From Heterohyrax brucei (Eukaryota; Chordata; Mammalia; Hyracoidea; Procaviidae): 64,000 nt of DNA. The notes below the pieces were generated by a model, which was not told the origin of the DNA, searched no databases, and was given only the letters and a program-made list of their open reading frames with translations. Both the position numbers and the translations under genes were made by a program. The DNA lies in contig CM053142.1 of NCBI GenBank assembly GCA_028571685.1, positions 64,505,296-64,569,295 of the forward strand. The letters are read 5' to 3'. Of this stretch, positions 12,488 to 26,748 are shown piece after piece; within the stretch, counting starts at the first letter, position 1, and every line of letters begins with the position of its first letter.

Positions 12488-13568
12488 TTAATGGAAGACT
12501 GTCCTGAGCAAGATGATTGGGAATTTGACCAATGATTACTCCTTTTGGAAAAGCAATTCCATCTTCTCACTAAGGTATGCTTTCTTTTCTTTCCAAGACT
12601 TTAGGCCTTTGACTGACATGGCTTTCTTTGTGCAAAACTCCCAAATAGGTAGAGATCAAGGGAAAGAAAAGAAATTGTTTTGGCTGCCTTTCCATATACT
12701 TGGGGTGCCAGTGTGGGGTTTCACTACGGGCATGGAGCAGATTTCTTTTCTGGTTAGTGTCATTTTGGTAGTGGATAATCTATAAAGACCCTTTGCACTC
12801 TGACCACCGATAGGGTATTTCCTTTATGTCTCTGAGAACTTCAGATACGCAGAACTAGATTAATCATAATCCTTGGTTCATGACATGCTGTCACCATTAG
12901 GCCACGCGTGGCTTGTGTATTTATTCATTAAATTACCAAATCAATTTTATTTATTATTTAATAGATTAGTAAGCTATTTATCAATATAAATATTTTTTAC
13001 TGTTTCTCGGTAAATATCTGTACCCTGGAGCATTCGAGTATGATGTTAATATACTCCAAGTCAGGAAGAGAGAGAAAGGTCATTTAAGGGTGGCAGCAAC
13101 TGGGATTCCAACAGCAAATGCAGACTGTCTCTGTGGAATCTCATGAATGCAATTTTACAGTACTGCTTATAGAAGGCTGTTACAAGGGTTAGATGTATCT
13201 TTTCGTCATATAGCCCACAGATGGCATGGTTGGAAGAGTCATTCATTACAAGATAATTTCAACAGACTCTGTATCAGACTAAAGAAACAGATGCTTGGTA
13301 TATCTATCAGGATAAAGTTGTACATGCCAGACATCTGGGCTCTAATCTTTGTGTAGGGGCTTGTAAGTCATGAGTGGTCAGACAGAACAAAACAAAGGCA
13401 TCAAAAAAAGTATGTGAAAAGGAGAAGGCAGGCAGGAAAAACAAAAACAAAAAAACCTACAGGTTCATCATGGTGCTAATTAAGTCAAGCTCTTAGTTGC
13501 CCACTTTAAAGAGAAGAAAACACGTTACAGAGTATAGGGCCACATGTTTTACCTATTAATATCAAAAA

Positions 13569-13730
13569 TGAACCCACTGCCACCAAGTTGATTTGAATTC
13601 ATAGTGACCATATAGGAGAGAGCAGAACCACCCTGTAGAGTTTCCAAAAACTGACTTGGTGGGTTGGAACTGCCAACCTTTTGGTTAGCAGCTATAGCTG
13701 TTAACCGCTGCATCACTAGCACTCCTTACT
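13569..13730 (-). repeat. AfroSINE-like SINE, short form
   Basis: Tail 'gaacccactgccaccaagttg', middle 'agaaccaccctgtagagtttcc', head 'ccttttggttagcagctatagctgttaaccgctgcatcac'. Confidence 0.85.
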
Positions 13731-14077
13731 TGCCAAGGCCAAGTGCGTCGAGTCGGACTCCTTACTTATTAACATGATATATTGGTTGATACAATGATTT
13801 ATTTATTTATTAATATAACGAACACCTGTGAACCTGCTGCCTAACTCAGTAAGTAGAATGTAGACAAAGTAATTATTATTAATCAGATTGTAAATATTAG
13901 AATCAATTCTATGGCAATAGCTTTTTATTTCTGGTGACCATATTAGTTGATATCAAGACGTAAATTATCATGAAGTGGAATAGAAATGTTAATGAGAAAT
14001 GTATTACTAACAACCAGAATGTAAGTGATTTAATCCATGTTGACATAAGCCACTATGAGCTAAACTACCTTCCAAAA

Positions 14078-14165
14078 AGTCCAAAGCTGTTATCATTAAG
14101 CCAATTTGACTCACGGCAATCCTAAAGGACAGGGTAGAACAGGCCCATAGGGTTTCCAGGGAATT
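14078..14165 (-). repeat. AfroSINE-like SINE fragment
   Basis: Only the 3' half remains: 'gttatcattaagccaatttgactcacggcaatcctaaaggacagggtagaacaggcccatagggtttcc'. The tRNA-like head is missing. Confidence 0.65.
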
Positions 14166-15701
14166 CCATTCTGTTTCTCCTCCCGATGAACGTTCTCTTG
14201 AATTCTATGTTCCTTACTCACCTGTCATTTTTTAAAAAGTTTTATCACGTCTATATGTATGCCTATACAATCTATTATTTTGTTTTCCCTGTTCCTGAAC
14301 TTCATGCAAAACATCTCTTATTAGGTGGCCTCTTCCCATCAGCCCCCAACTGAGCTTTCAGGCTCAGCCCAGCCTCAGTTGGCTCTGGGGCACACTCAAA
14401 CGCACATCATGTATTGTGCAGCTTGAAAATGATCCCTGTTAATGGCTTGGTGTCTGCAGCTCCTGGCAGAAACCATCCCAAATGGGCACAGGCATTCAGG
14501 GTTCCGGCTGCAACAGTCAGCAAGCACAGCTGGCCACCTCCGCCCTACTCCGTGTCCTCAGCAGGGGTTGGCTAGGAGGGAGGGAGAGTAGGTGTAGAGA
14601 TGGAAGCCAGGAACTCTGGTGCTGCCGTGCTAGCTGATCCAGAAAAAGGGCAGTAACTAGAGCAGCGGCAGGCGAGAGTTCGAGTTTAATTCTGTCGGTA
14701 AACAGCAAAACGAGCTTGAGCCAGGTACTTGCTGGACCTTGGAGCTGTAATATGTGAAACGACAAAGCTGCGCACAGGTTGCCTAAGAGGCTTTCTTCAG
14801 CTTTGACATCCTGAAACACGGAGTCATTTTCTAAGGGCAAAGAAGCTTTTCGGTGTATAATCTTCAATTCCACACAAAGCTTGTGATGGCCTGGAGCATG
14901 TAATTCTGAATTTCTAACTAGAAAATTTATTAAATCCCAGAAATAACTACCAGCCATTTAGCCATTCAGAAGTGAAACAGGATTCCATGCTGTGCCAAAA
15001 ATCACCAGAAAAAATTCTTCTTGTGAGGGACTCTCACTTGTTCTTGTGGCTCTTTCCGGTCTCTGTTGCCTTCCTCCATCACAGCTTCCATTATACCTTC
15101 TTGCTGTTTATCTGAGTATCTTTTTACATAGGCTGTAGGATTTGCATGGGACAAATCCAGGATCGTTTTGGTTACTGGTCCTCAAATTGAGAACCATACC
15201 TGCTTGAATAAATGGTGAGTCATGAGTGAATGAAGCACACATGTGCTTGTGCTTGGAATGTTGTGGGCTGTGCTAGCCATGCTCACTTTGAAGTAGAGAA
15301 CAGAAACTGGCCACATTCTAGAAGCCAGAGACTGTGATGGAGAGGGGCTAGAGAGGGGGAGAAATGGGGAAACTGGCATGTGAGGTCAGAGTAATAAGAG
15401 TAGAAAAGCATCTTCAGATTATAGAAAGCAGAAGGCCAGTTATGAAATCTTGATGGTTATAGACTGGGCATGGGCAAGGGAGGGAAAGCTGTGTTCATCA
15501 GTGAAGATACTTCCGGATGTCACCCACAGCTATCTGTTGAATGTTCACCATTGTGCAAAGCACTAATCCAGATACTTCTCCAGACATTTCAGACTGCTAG
15601 AGGGCAGCTTGTTTTTGCAGACTGAAGCCATAATTTATAGAAAAATAAAGTCACACACTACATTTCATGATAATTAAATAGCTACCTAACGCAATGACTT
15701 A

Positions 15702-15873
15702 GCCCTGGTGGCACAGTGGTTAAAAGATCAGCTTCTTACCAAAAGATTGGCAGTTCAAATCTACCAGTTGCTCTTTGAAAACCCTATAGGGCAGTTCTAC
15801 CCTGTCCCCTAGGGCTACTATGGGTTGGAATTAACTCGATGGCAATAGTTTTGGTATGTTTGGTTTGGTTTAG
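15702..15873 (+). repeat. AfroSINE-like SINE, short form
   Basis: A well-preserved copy: 'tagccctggtggcacagtggttaaaagatcag', 'ccctatagggcagttctaccctgtcc', 'gggttggaattaactcgatggcaatagttttgg', ending in a TTTGG-rich tail. Confidence 0.9.
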
Positions 15874-16034
15874 TGCATTATGTTGTAAATGGGGTAAGCA
15901 TATAATTTATCCTTCAATGAACGAGGCTTTTGAAAGTTAAAGGGAGACCTATTAATAATTATGGCAGGACAGCAGGTGTAAACTGGAACTCCTTCAGGAA
16001 TAGTAAAAGTTTTGGTCACCCTGAGTATAGTGTA

Positions 16035-16200
16035 CTTTCTTCTTTCTCACTTTACCTAATCCCCACAGCATCTCAGGGAGTATTACAGTTCACACCCTAC
16101 AAATGTAGAAAAAGAGCTTCAGAGTCTGAGTTCAAGTTTATGGCCAGGCAAAGACTAGACCACAGACCTGTTTCTAATTCAATGTTTTTGTCCACTGGAT
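16035..16200 (-). repeat. Possible MIR fragment
   Basis: A diverged stretch with 'acctaatccccacagcatctcagggag', 'aaatgtagaaaaagagcttcagag' and a 'gactagaccacagacctgtttctaattc' end, in the order expected for an antisense MIR. Weak. Confidence 0.35.
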
Positions 16201-16446
16201 CTACAAAGAGATGTTGTTAGATAGGTAAAGATTGGCTTCATGCAGAGGTTTCACCTCTGGCTGTGTATCACACCCCCTTGGGGAAGATATAAAAATCTTG
16301 ACAACCCTGTTCCCTTTCAACCTCCCATAATCACGGAATTCAAACCTCGTGGCTTAGGGTCAAAACATCTGAATTTTAATGTTTCTCCTGGGCACCCTGG
16401 ATGGATAACTAGGATGAAGAAAACTGTTTTAGATAATTAGCCTCAG

Positions 16447-16632
16447 GAACCCTGGAGGTGCAGTCATTAAGGCACTCAACTGTTAATCAAAAGGGTTAAT
16501 GGTGTAAAACCACTAGAGGCTTCCTGGGAGACAGACAAGGAGTTCTGCTCCCATAGAGATTTACAGTCTTAGAAAACGTGGGGTTGCTGTAAGTTGGAGT
16601 CAGCTTGATGGCAATGGATTTGGTTTGAGTTA
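16447..16632 (+). repeat. AfroSINE-like SINE, long form
   Basis: Head 'aaccctggaggtgcagtcattaaggcactcaactgttaatc', an extra 'gggagacagacaaggagttctgc' block before the usual 'tagaaaacgtggggttgctgtaagttggagtcagcttgatggcaatgg' tail. Confidence 0.8.
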
Positions 16633-17316
16633 ATGGATCCATGACTGAAATTAGGTTGTTACAGGGAGTTCTTCACCTTTTGGTGTTGGTGTCAAGGGAA
16701 AAACACCACTTTCCTCCAACCCATGTCTTTTGGGGGCCACCATCAGAAGCAGACCATGGGCTTGGCAGCTGGTGAATATGAGCTCATGGATGCTTGGAGA
16801 TTTTCATAAGGCATCTGACTAGGTGACAGAAAGAGGTTGCCTGAGTTCCCTTGCCTGGAGGTCTTTAAAAGCAGGAGCGATATCTGTCTGTGTTGGTGTA
16901 GGTGGCAGTACGGGGTGACAGTGTCATCAGTCACACACTGACATTCTCTGTACATATCCAGAGACTCTCTTTTGACAATTTATTTAGACACAGTTAGCAG
17001 GTAGGGCCCTGGGAGAGCAGTCGGACTTTGTTTGTAGACAGCAGCATTCCTTAGAGGCCAGGAAGTCTGACTGGGTTTGGAGATTCAGGGTTGTAAAAAG
17101 GCACAGACTGCATGTTCATGATCTTACTGACCTACCAAATGCACAGGCTGCTTTTTCTCCCCATGACCTTGAGCTTGCATTGATTTCCCAAATGCTCGCT
17201 TTGAAGGCTACTCCAATCTCTACCCAAACCACTGACATATGTTCAAGCCAGTTCATTGAAAATGGCAAAGAAAGGCAGACTGTTCAACTGTTTACCTTTA
17301 TTAAAAAAAACAACAA

Positions 17317-17471
17317 CAAAGAACCCCACTGCCATCCAGTGGATTCTAGCTCATAATGGTCCTGTAGGACCAAGTGGTACTGCTTCATAGAGTTTCTAAG
17401 GAGTGGATTCAAACTGATGACTTTTTGGTTGGCAAGTGTAGCACTTAACCACTATGCCATCAGAGTCTCCT
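17317..17471 (-). repeat. AfroSINE-like SINE, short form
   Basis: Tail 'agaaccccactgccatccagtggattctagctc', head 'gactttttggttggcaagtgtagcacttaaccactatgccatcagag'. It sits 63 bases from the next copy in the same orientation. Confidence 0.8.
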
Positions 17472-17533
17472 TTCTTAAAACGTGAGGTTTTGAAGAACCT
17501 TAGGGATCAACAGGGACAACATAAAAAACCAAA

Positions 17534-17686
17534 AAACCAAACCCATTGCCACTGAGTTGATTTTTACCCATAACAACACTACAGAACAGGGTAGAACTGC
17601 CACCATAGGTTTCCAAGGAGTGGCTAGGGGGTTTGAACTTTTTGGTTAGCAGCCATATCACTTAACCATTGTGATACCAGGGCTAG
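17534..17686 (-). repeat. AfroSINE-like SINE, short form
   Basis: Tail 'aaaccaaacccattgccactgagttg', middle 'cagggtagaactgccaccataggtttcc', head 'ggttagcagccatatcacttaaccattgtgataccagggc'. Confidence 0.85.
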
Positions 17687-19127
17687 CCCATTAATGATTG
17701 TTGTGTGAATACTCTTGGAGTGTTCACATGATTGTGGGACAGCTCTAGTTCTTCCAGGTGAATTTAAAATCTGCTTTCTAGAAATTCCCAGTGACTCACT
17801 TTAGTTCTGTCACTGAAGCCACCTGTTAAGACTGCATATAACTTTTTCCATGTAGCTGTTTTTGAAGTTCTGAAAGACATTTAATTATGTTCTGCCCAAG
17901 TACCCATATCTTGACAGCACTGGTCCCGAGAAGCAGCAGTAGCCCTTCCTGTGTTCTGGCAGAGGAAGGTATGAGTATGAAGGGCCAAGAGGAACTTACT
18001 ATAAAATGGTTTCTACAATCCACAGATTCTGAAGGTCCCGATGTAGTTGAACATCACAAAATCTCCACTGTTTGTATTCTTAACTTCACTCATTTATTCA
18101 GCCTGCGTAGCTCTCCTGAGCACAAGGGTAGGCATTTAGGGTATAACAGTGAAAAGGCCAGCGTGGCACCCTCACTAATGAAGACTGCAGTCTTACGGAG
18201 GATGCACACAAGTTGGAGAGGGGAGGCATTTATACTGCAATGTGCAAAACACTACGCTAACATAAGTCCAGGGTGCTCTAGAAGCTCCTGACCCAGGCTG
18301 GGTGGTCAGAGAAGGCTTCTCATAGGAACTCATGTTGAAGAGTGGGAAAGAGTTTAGGAAACAGGAAGGGGAAAAGTGTTCCAAAGACAGATGTTGCTGG
18401 AGAAGATACCCATGATGCAGGACCCCTAACGTTTAGCTGTAGGATGTGTCATGTGCTGAGAGGAGAAGGATGGAATTAATGGCAAATACAGAGGGATACA
18501 AGCAGCACTGTGGCTTTGGCTCCTGTGGGAGCAGTGAGCTGGGGGCCAGCATTGGGGCTGTGGGGTGAGAATCATTTTCAACATGCTTTTCATCCAGTTA
18601 GAAAGTCAGAGGGCACAGTTGAAGGCCCAAGGCAGGCTGGGCCAAGGGTGCTCAGTTCAGTTCCAGAGCACAGAAAAGTGAGCAGGGAAAGCAATTTGCA
18701 GGACTGAAGAGCAAGTATGTGCGTCATCGGTGGAATTAGAGAAATTGGTTTAGCTGTAGAGTTTAGCGCATATATAAGTGATGTCATTTAATGGGAGGTT
18801 GAATAGCCTATAAATCTTTGTCCTACTCTGTCAAATTGATTAAAAATAGTAACATTTTGAGACTGACTTGTGTTGATGAGTATCGTTGGCAGGAGTGTTT
18901 GCATCTTCTATACCTTGTTAAGCACTCGTTACATCAGATGGCTTTTCTTCTGACTTATAGCTGGGCTCAGCAATCCTAAGGGACTATGAATCTGATAGGA
19001 AGATGAGATCATTTGGGGTGTTGAGGGGCTAAGGTGGGAACTTGAAGGCAGTCTACAAGGACTGACCCAATAAGAGTGTTAGGGGATCGACTGAATCCCA
19101 GGGGAAACCCAGAAACTTCCACCCTAG

Positions 19128-21007
<1,880 letters not shown>

Positions 21008-21431
21008 CATACGAGGAAAGCTGAAGAGAGCACACTAGAAAGAAACTCTCACCTCAGTTGGCTGCACTTGTACCAAGGAAAACTGTTTGCAGGACTACAC
21101 ACTTGAAATCTGGAGTTGTGAACTCTGCCTGGAAGACTGGTGAACTCATCAGGGCTCCTGTGGGCCCTACCTCTGGACAGACAACCTCTGGCTTCTGGGC
21201 TCTGCTCCAGGAGCCTTACGCAAAGGCTTTGTTGTCACCAACAAAGAACAACCTTGAGCGCTGCGGCTGGTTCCCCAAGGATGGAAAAGTACACGTGTAT
21301 ACCCATTGTCCTCCTTAACTGTGAATTGCTGGATCTTCCAAGTTTTGCATGCTGCAGGCATCTAGGACAGATTGCTTCCACTAGAACCTGGAGACGTAGT
21401 GTCTTTGATAGCATAAGCGAGATTATCCGTC

Positions 21432-21461
21432 TGTGTGGTGGTGTGTGTGCGTGTGTGTGTG
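21432..21461. repeat. GT microsatellite in PRMT8 3'UTR
   Basis: Interrupted (GT)n with one C substitution, followed by a second short GT-rich tract at ~21554-21580. In RNA this would be a GU-rich stretch. Confidence 0.85.
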
Positions 21462-21774
21462 CCTACAGCATATATATTAGTTTATTTGCCCACAGCAGCT
21501 GTATATGCATGCATATACAACCAAGTGGGTATACTTATGTGCCCATTCAGAGGGGTGTGGACGTGTGTGTGAGTGTGTGTAGAATATATATTACTCTCAG
21601 AGGAGATTCTGTTGCTTTCGAATAGGAATTTGTTTTGTGATTAGTTCATCCCTCTTCCCCATACCTTAACAGATGTTAAGCAGCTATGAAATGTTCTCTG
21701 TATTAGCTCTGGTCTCCTTTTGATTAGACCATGGCTCTGAACCCTGAGATAGACCACGCACCCTGTGGGCGCGC

Positions 21775-21780
21775 AATAAA
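21775..21780 (+). terminator. PRMT8: PRMT8 polyadenylation signal AATAAA
   Basis: Canonical hexamer in 'gcgcaataaatacac'. A G/T-rich stretch about 30-60 bases further on ('gtgctccggtgctttggagtgggtgggctgggg') fits the downstream element needed for cleavage. Confidence 0.8.
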
Positions 21781-22465
21781 TACACATGAGAGTGAAGCGA
21801 GGGGACTTCTGTGCTCCGGTGCTTTGGAGTGGGTGGGCTGGGGATGAAAGTCAGAGGCCACAATGGAACAAAAAGCCCAAGGAGTGGTACTTACTTGAGT
21901 TTGTAGAAGGAGCCATGGAGTCAGGACTGGCCTAAGAGTTTTGCCTCTACACACTTGCAGAAGGGTGGGAAGAGGGTCCTAGTGTTGGGGTGCAGGCACA
22001 TGAGCTGACACTACTCCAGAACAGAAGGCAGTGTGTAGCCCAGAGGAAAGTCAAGGTCAAGAGCAGGAGGATCTAGGATGGGGATGGGAGGTGTCTCTGT
22101 AGGGAGAGTGCAACATACAAACTTCCACTGCCAGGTGGATAGTGGCTGGAAGCTAAAGAACAACCTCAAACCAAACCAAACCTAAATACTCCACGAGGCC
22201 TGGCAAAGTACATTTTCTTCCCATCCTGCAGATAATTCTGTTACTATTCTCTAACTGAGGCCAGATGTTTTCCTGACAGGTCTCTAACAGCAAATGATAG
22301 AATGGTTGCCTCGGAGTTGAAATGCAGGATAGTCTTATACCAGCTGAAGGGAACTAGGCGGTGTCTCCTAGAGGCCCAGCACAGCTTTTGTCAGCCTGGA
22401 AACAAAATGTGCTGTTTCTCTGGAGACCTTCCAGGTATTGTGAAAGGAGATGAACTGTTTAGAGA

Positions 22466-23060
22466 GAGTGTCTCAGTTTCTTAGTGCTGCTGTAACAGAA
22501 ATACCACAAGTGGGTGGCTTTAAAGAGCAGTCACGTGTTTTCTCGTAGTTTTGGAGGTTAAAAGTCCAAACCAGTGCCTCAGCTGTGTCGATTTCTCTCA
22601 TGTCGGTACTGCTAACTCTTCCTTAGTTCTTCCATTTGTAGATAATCCAGACAAAGCCATCCTTCTTCCCTCTTCTGTGCTTGCCCTTCCTGAAGCTTGC
22701 TCTTCCTGTAACTCAGAAGTGATTAGGTTTAGGTCACATCCTATACTCGTGTGACCTAAACTGATTGGCTGCATTATCTTAGAAGGTATTAGGGAAAGGG
22801 ATAGATTAGATTATATTCACAGGAATACCCCTGCAAACCCATTGCCATCAAGTTGATTCTGACTCACACTGACCCTACAGGACAGAGTAGAACTGGCCCG
22901 TAGAGTTCCCGAGGAGTGGTTGGTGGATTCAAAGTGCTGACTTTTTAGTTAGCAGCTAAATTCTTAAGTACTGTGCCGCCAGGGTTCCCATAGGTATAGA
23001 GATTAGGATTCCAGTACATACCCAGGAGGGCTGGGGGATACCCTTTCATAACTTAAGACA
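22466..23060 (-). mobile_element. MaLR-like LTR, antisense, with nested SINE
   Basis: Starts 'gtgtctcagtttcttagtgctgctgtaacagaaataccac', like the copy at 6.65 kb, and continues to about 'gaaggtattagggaaaggg'. An AfroSINE interrupts it at 22830-22991, after which 'ataccctttcataacttaag' may be its far end. Confidence 0.45.
22830..22991 (-). repeat. AfroSINE-like SINE, short form
   Basis: Tail 'tgcaaacccattgccatcaagttgattctgactcac', middle 'ggacagagtagaactggcccgtagagttcc', head 'ttagttagcagctaaattcttaagtactgtgccgccagggttcc'. Confidence 0.88.
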
Positions 23061-24310
23061 GTGAGTAGAACTCATGGAGCCTGGGAAGGGGAGGATGCAA
23101 AGGAGACCCACAGCTTGTATGCTCACAGCTAGGGGTACTGGTGGGGGGTGGTTCTGCCCTTGGTAAACAACAGAACCCCGTCGGGATGACCTTTATACAT
23201 TCATGACCCTCTGACAACTACATATTTTATTGACTTCTCCAAAGCCCTGGAAGTTTAGCACAGAAGTATGTCTACCCATGTTGCCACTGAGGCATTTTGA
23301 AGTCTAGGAAGGGTAGTGGAATTAGTGGCCATTTCTGGCTGAGATCTCAAGACCCAGTTCAGCCTGCCCTCTACAGCCCCCTGCCGATTCTCCTAAACAT
23401 CAAACAAGGAGGGTAGCACCCAGTACCTAAAGAAAAACACCAGAAAAATCATTTACTGCTTTTGCCTGCATGTGTTTGGCAAGAAAAATATATAAACGCA
23501 AGAGGGGATGACAAATGTGTTAGAAAAGAGGGTTGGAGAAAGATATCACTTAGGTTTGGGGGTATCTCTTTGAGGCCATTTAAGGAGAATTCAATAATGA
23601 CTTCTTTGTAGTGGGTGTCAGGGAGACCCTGGATTCTGCCTTTTGTGATTGGCGTAGCCTTGAATAGAAAGTCCATTCAATTTAATGGAAGCTTCTTACC
23701 ACAGTTAACTGGGCAAAGCTTTACATTGCGAGGAGGCCAGTGAAACTGGTGGTGACAAACTTCTGAGAGCCTGAGGCATTTGGGGTTTGTAGGCATCCCT
23801 CATATCCCTCAACCCAGGCTGAGCTAAAGCCTAGCAGTCTTTTGGGCCTCTCTAGCAGTCATAGGAGAAGAAGATCACCCTAGGGGCCTCCTCTTATAAT
23901 GGATGTCAGCCTTCTGGAACAGCTCCAGCCCTAACCAGACCTTCACATCTCTCTGCACTGGGGCTGCAGAAGAAAAGTCTAGGAGGCTTGAAGGAGCAAT
24001 TCTACAGCAGCCTCCTTTTTCCTGCTCACGGGAATGCTCTAGTGGGAATTGTGATTTCTCTCTGATTCAGTGGAAAATGAGCAATATCTGCTTCAAGCAT
24101 AGTCTGAATGGAAGTCAGTGTATTAGATGAGGTTTGGGCTCGACAACAGAGATGCTATAAAGATAAATGTCACTTAACAAAACCTGTTTTCTTCCCTGAC
24201 TCCTTGCTTTCTATTTTTTTTTTCCTTGAAACTGTACAAAACCCATTAGTGATTTCCTTCCCTGTCATTCTTCTCCCTCTTTGGGGAATTGCTCCCTTCT
24301 ATTCCTAACT
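23061..24310. other. Intergenic DNA between PRMT8 and the L1 block
   Basis: Unique-looking sequence. I see no exon with a recognisable product, no RNA gene and no clear repeat. Confidence 0.7.
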
Positions 24311-24464
24311 CGGAAACCTGGGTGGTGTAACGGTTAAGTGCTACATCTGCTAACCACAAGGTCGGCAGTTCAAATCCACCAGGTGGTCCTTGAAAACTCT
24401 AAGGGGTAGTTCTACTTTGTCTCTAGGGTTGCTATGAGTCAGAACTGACAGCAGTGGGTTTTGG
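24311..24464 (+). repeat. AfroSINE-like SINE, short form
   Basis: Head 'ggaaacctgggtggtgtaacggttaagtgctacatctgctaacc', body 'ctctaaggggtagttctactttgtc', tail 'gttgctatgagtcagaactgacagcagtggg'. Confidence 0.88.
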
Positions 24465-24504
24465 ATTCCCAACTCACTTTTCCCCAAACCTACAGCCTTG
24501 GTGC

Positions 24505-25110
24505 CTTTAAAAAAAATATATATGTTATTGTATTTTAAGTGAAGTTTACACAGTAAATCAGGTTCCGGTATAATAATTTTTATACAAATTGTTCTATGCC
24601 ATTGGTTATAATTTTTACAATGTGTCAGCATTCTCGTTATTTCTGTTCTGTGTCTGTTGGTCTAGCTTTCCTTCCCCTCCTTCCCTTATTTGTTCTCATA
24701 TAATCAATTATTTAAGTGAGCACATCCACATCGTGGGTGACAGTTTGTTGTATAAGACAATCTGTAATGTGGTTGAAAGGTGGCCTCCAGAAGTAGCTTT
24801 AGTTCCAATTTCAAAGACTAGCTTAAAGTGATAGTCTAGGAGGTTCCTGTAGTCTCTATCAGTCCAGTAGGTCTGGTTTTTTTTTGTTTTGTTTCATTTT
24901 AAGAATTTAAGTTTTGTTCTACATTTTTCTCCCATTCTATCTAGGATCTTCTATTGTGTCCCTGTTTAGAATGGTAAGGCACCATCTAGATCTTGTGGTT
25001 TCAGGTTAGAAGAGGCTGTGGTTCATATGGACATATTAGTCAGTCCCATAAACTAGTTTCTACTTGGAGCCTTTTATTTACTTCATTCTCTCTCTCTTTT
25101 TTAAATTTTA
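24505..25110 (-). mobile_element. L1 3'UTR fragment, antisense
   Basis: Homologous in order to the 5.96-6.6 kb insertion and to 25.2-26.0 kb: 'tattgtattttaagtgaagtttacacagtaaatcagg', 'gtagtctctatcagtccagtagg', 'gttctacatttttctcccattctatctagg'. The oligo(A)-like reversed tail is reduced to a T-rich strip. Confidence 0.6.
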
Positions 25111-26023
25111 GTAGTTAGACTTTTATTTGAATTTTCGGCAGAAAATAGTGGTTTTCCACCTATGGTAGTGGCATTATCATTGTTCGGTTCTTCTTTCTCG
25201 CCTTACTCTGCTCTAAGCTTCCTAGCTAGAAAAATTAATTTTTTTGAACATTTTGTTGTGGTCGGGTAGAAGTTAACAAAATATATTCATTTCCCATTCA
25301 GTTTATACACATTTTGTTTCATGACATCAGTTGCAGTCTCCTCAATGTGACAACACTTTACGTACTTCCTCCCTGGTTTCTCTTTCCATCACACATCTCT
25401 CCTGCCCATTCCTGCCTTCTGAACTTTGTTTTTGGGCAAATCCTGTCTCTTTGGTCTTATTTGATTGATTGCTCTGAGAAGCACGTTCCTCACAGGCGTT
25501 ATTGTTCACTTTGTAGGCCTGTAGGCCTGTTTATTGTTTAGCTTAAAAAGGTGATCTCCAGGAGTGGTTCAGTTCCAGGTTTGAAGGATGTCTAAAGGTC
25601 ATAGTCACAGGGGCTCCACAGTCTCTGTCAGACTAGTAAGTTTGAACTTGTTTTTTTTATATGAATCTGAATTTTATTCTACATTTTTTCTCCCACTCTG
25701 TCCAGGACTTTCTGTTGTTTCTGATCACGGAGTTAGTAGTGGTCACTATGCACTATCTAAGCGGTCATGAGCACCATGTAAGCTAGTGAAGGCTTGATTT
25801 CATGTGGGTCGTTAGTCCTTTGGACGAGTTGTTTCCTTAAGTCTTCAATTTTCTTCAGTCTTCTTTGCCCTAGATAGGAGGAGACCAAAAGCCATATCTT
25901 AGACGGCTGCTCTCAGGCTTTTAAGACTCTAGGTTCTATTCAGCAAAGTAGGATGTAGAACTTTGTCTTTATGGACTATATTATGCCAGCTGACCTAGGT
26001 CTCCCCAAAGACTACAACGGCTG

Positions 26024-26567
26024 CCAATTAAGTTCACGAACTCACCCTAGAAAACGTGATACTTCATTTATAACTATCACTACAGCTACATTAAAGTACT
26101 TCCCTTTGGGAAGCTATGCACCGACACCAGTGCATCCTTCAAAACAATTTTGGAACTCTTTTTCTGGAATGCTCATCAGCCAAGCTGTCATATTACTCTT
26201 GATGTCCTGAATGTCATCAAAATATCTCCCTTTCAATATTACCTTTACCTTCAGGTAAAGAGAAAAGTCACTGGGGGTCAGATCAGGTGAGTAAGGAGGG
26301 GATTCCAATACAGTTTTTTGTTTACTGGCTGAAAACACCCTCACAGACAACTACACAATCAAGTTTGCAAACTCACCACAGTGCCACTGTACTCAATGGC
26401 CATTCCAGAATGAGTTCCAAAATTGCTTTAGGGTAGACTAGGTGCTGGAATTGGTGCATAACTTCTCAAGGGGAGTATTTTGAAGGTAACTGTAGTGACA
26501 TTCAGCAACAAGGTGTGTAGCACTTAGAACAATTAAGTTCATGGACTTAATTGTCAGACCTCATATA
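26024..26567. mobile_element. Mariner-derived fold-back element (copy A)
   Basis: A non-autonomous Tc1/mariner remnant. The outer ends are inverted: 'ccaattaagttcacgaact' (26024) and 'ttcatggacttaattgtcag' (26538). The left part (26024-26380) is a complement-strand 3' end of a mariner, with a relic of the transposase C-terminus containing PPYSPDLTPSDF on the - strand. The right part (~26381-26567) repeats the terminal ~170 bp in the opposite orientation. An internal terminus-like motif, 'aatcaagtttgcaaact', lies at 26357-26375. Confidence 0.7.
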
Positions 26568-26587
26568 CCTAGCAGTAGGATTGCAGA

Positions 26588-26748
26588 AACCCTTGTGTAG
26601 TGGTCAACCTTTACAGCTGCCTACCAAAAGATGGACAGTTCAAATCCATCAGGTATTCCTTGGAAACTCTATGGGGCAGTTCTGCTCTATCTGTACACTT
26701 GCTGTGAGTCAAAATTGAGCCAACGGCAGTGAATTTGGTTTGGGGAGT
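26588..26748 (+). repeat. AfroSINE-like SINE inside L1 ORF2 relic
   Basis: Head 'aacccttgtgtagtggtcaacctttacagctgcctacc', body 'ctatggggcagttctgctc', tail 'gctgtgagtcaaaattgagccaacggcag'. Flanking 'agtaggattgc' and 'agtgggattac' may be a diverged target-site duplication. Confidence 0.85.

Larger units (their letters stand above)
21008..21800 (+). other. PRMT8: PRMT8 3' untranslated region
   Basis: The region runs from the stop codon to the expected cleavage site 15-25 bases after the AATAAA at 21775. It holds a GT-rich tract (21432-21461). No transposon insertion is seen in it. Long open frames across 21.06-21.63 kb are out of frame with the gene and are chance. Confidence 0.75.

Noticed and set aside
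14517..14957. A 146-codon - strand frame in a PRMT8 intron
   Set aside because: Composition is unremarkable, there is no recognisable domain, and it is antisense to the gene. Such lengths are expected by chance in moderately GC-rich DNA.
21140..21625. A 161-codon open frame on the + strand after the PRMT8 stop
   Set aside because: It lies wholly in the PRMT8 3'UTR, includes the GT repeat, and has no recognisable domain.
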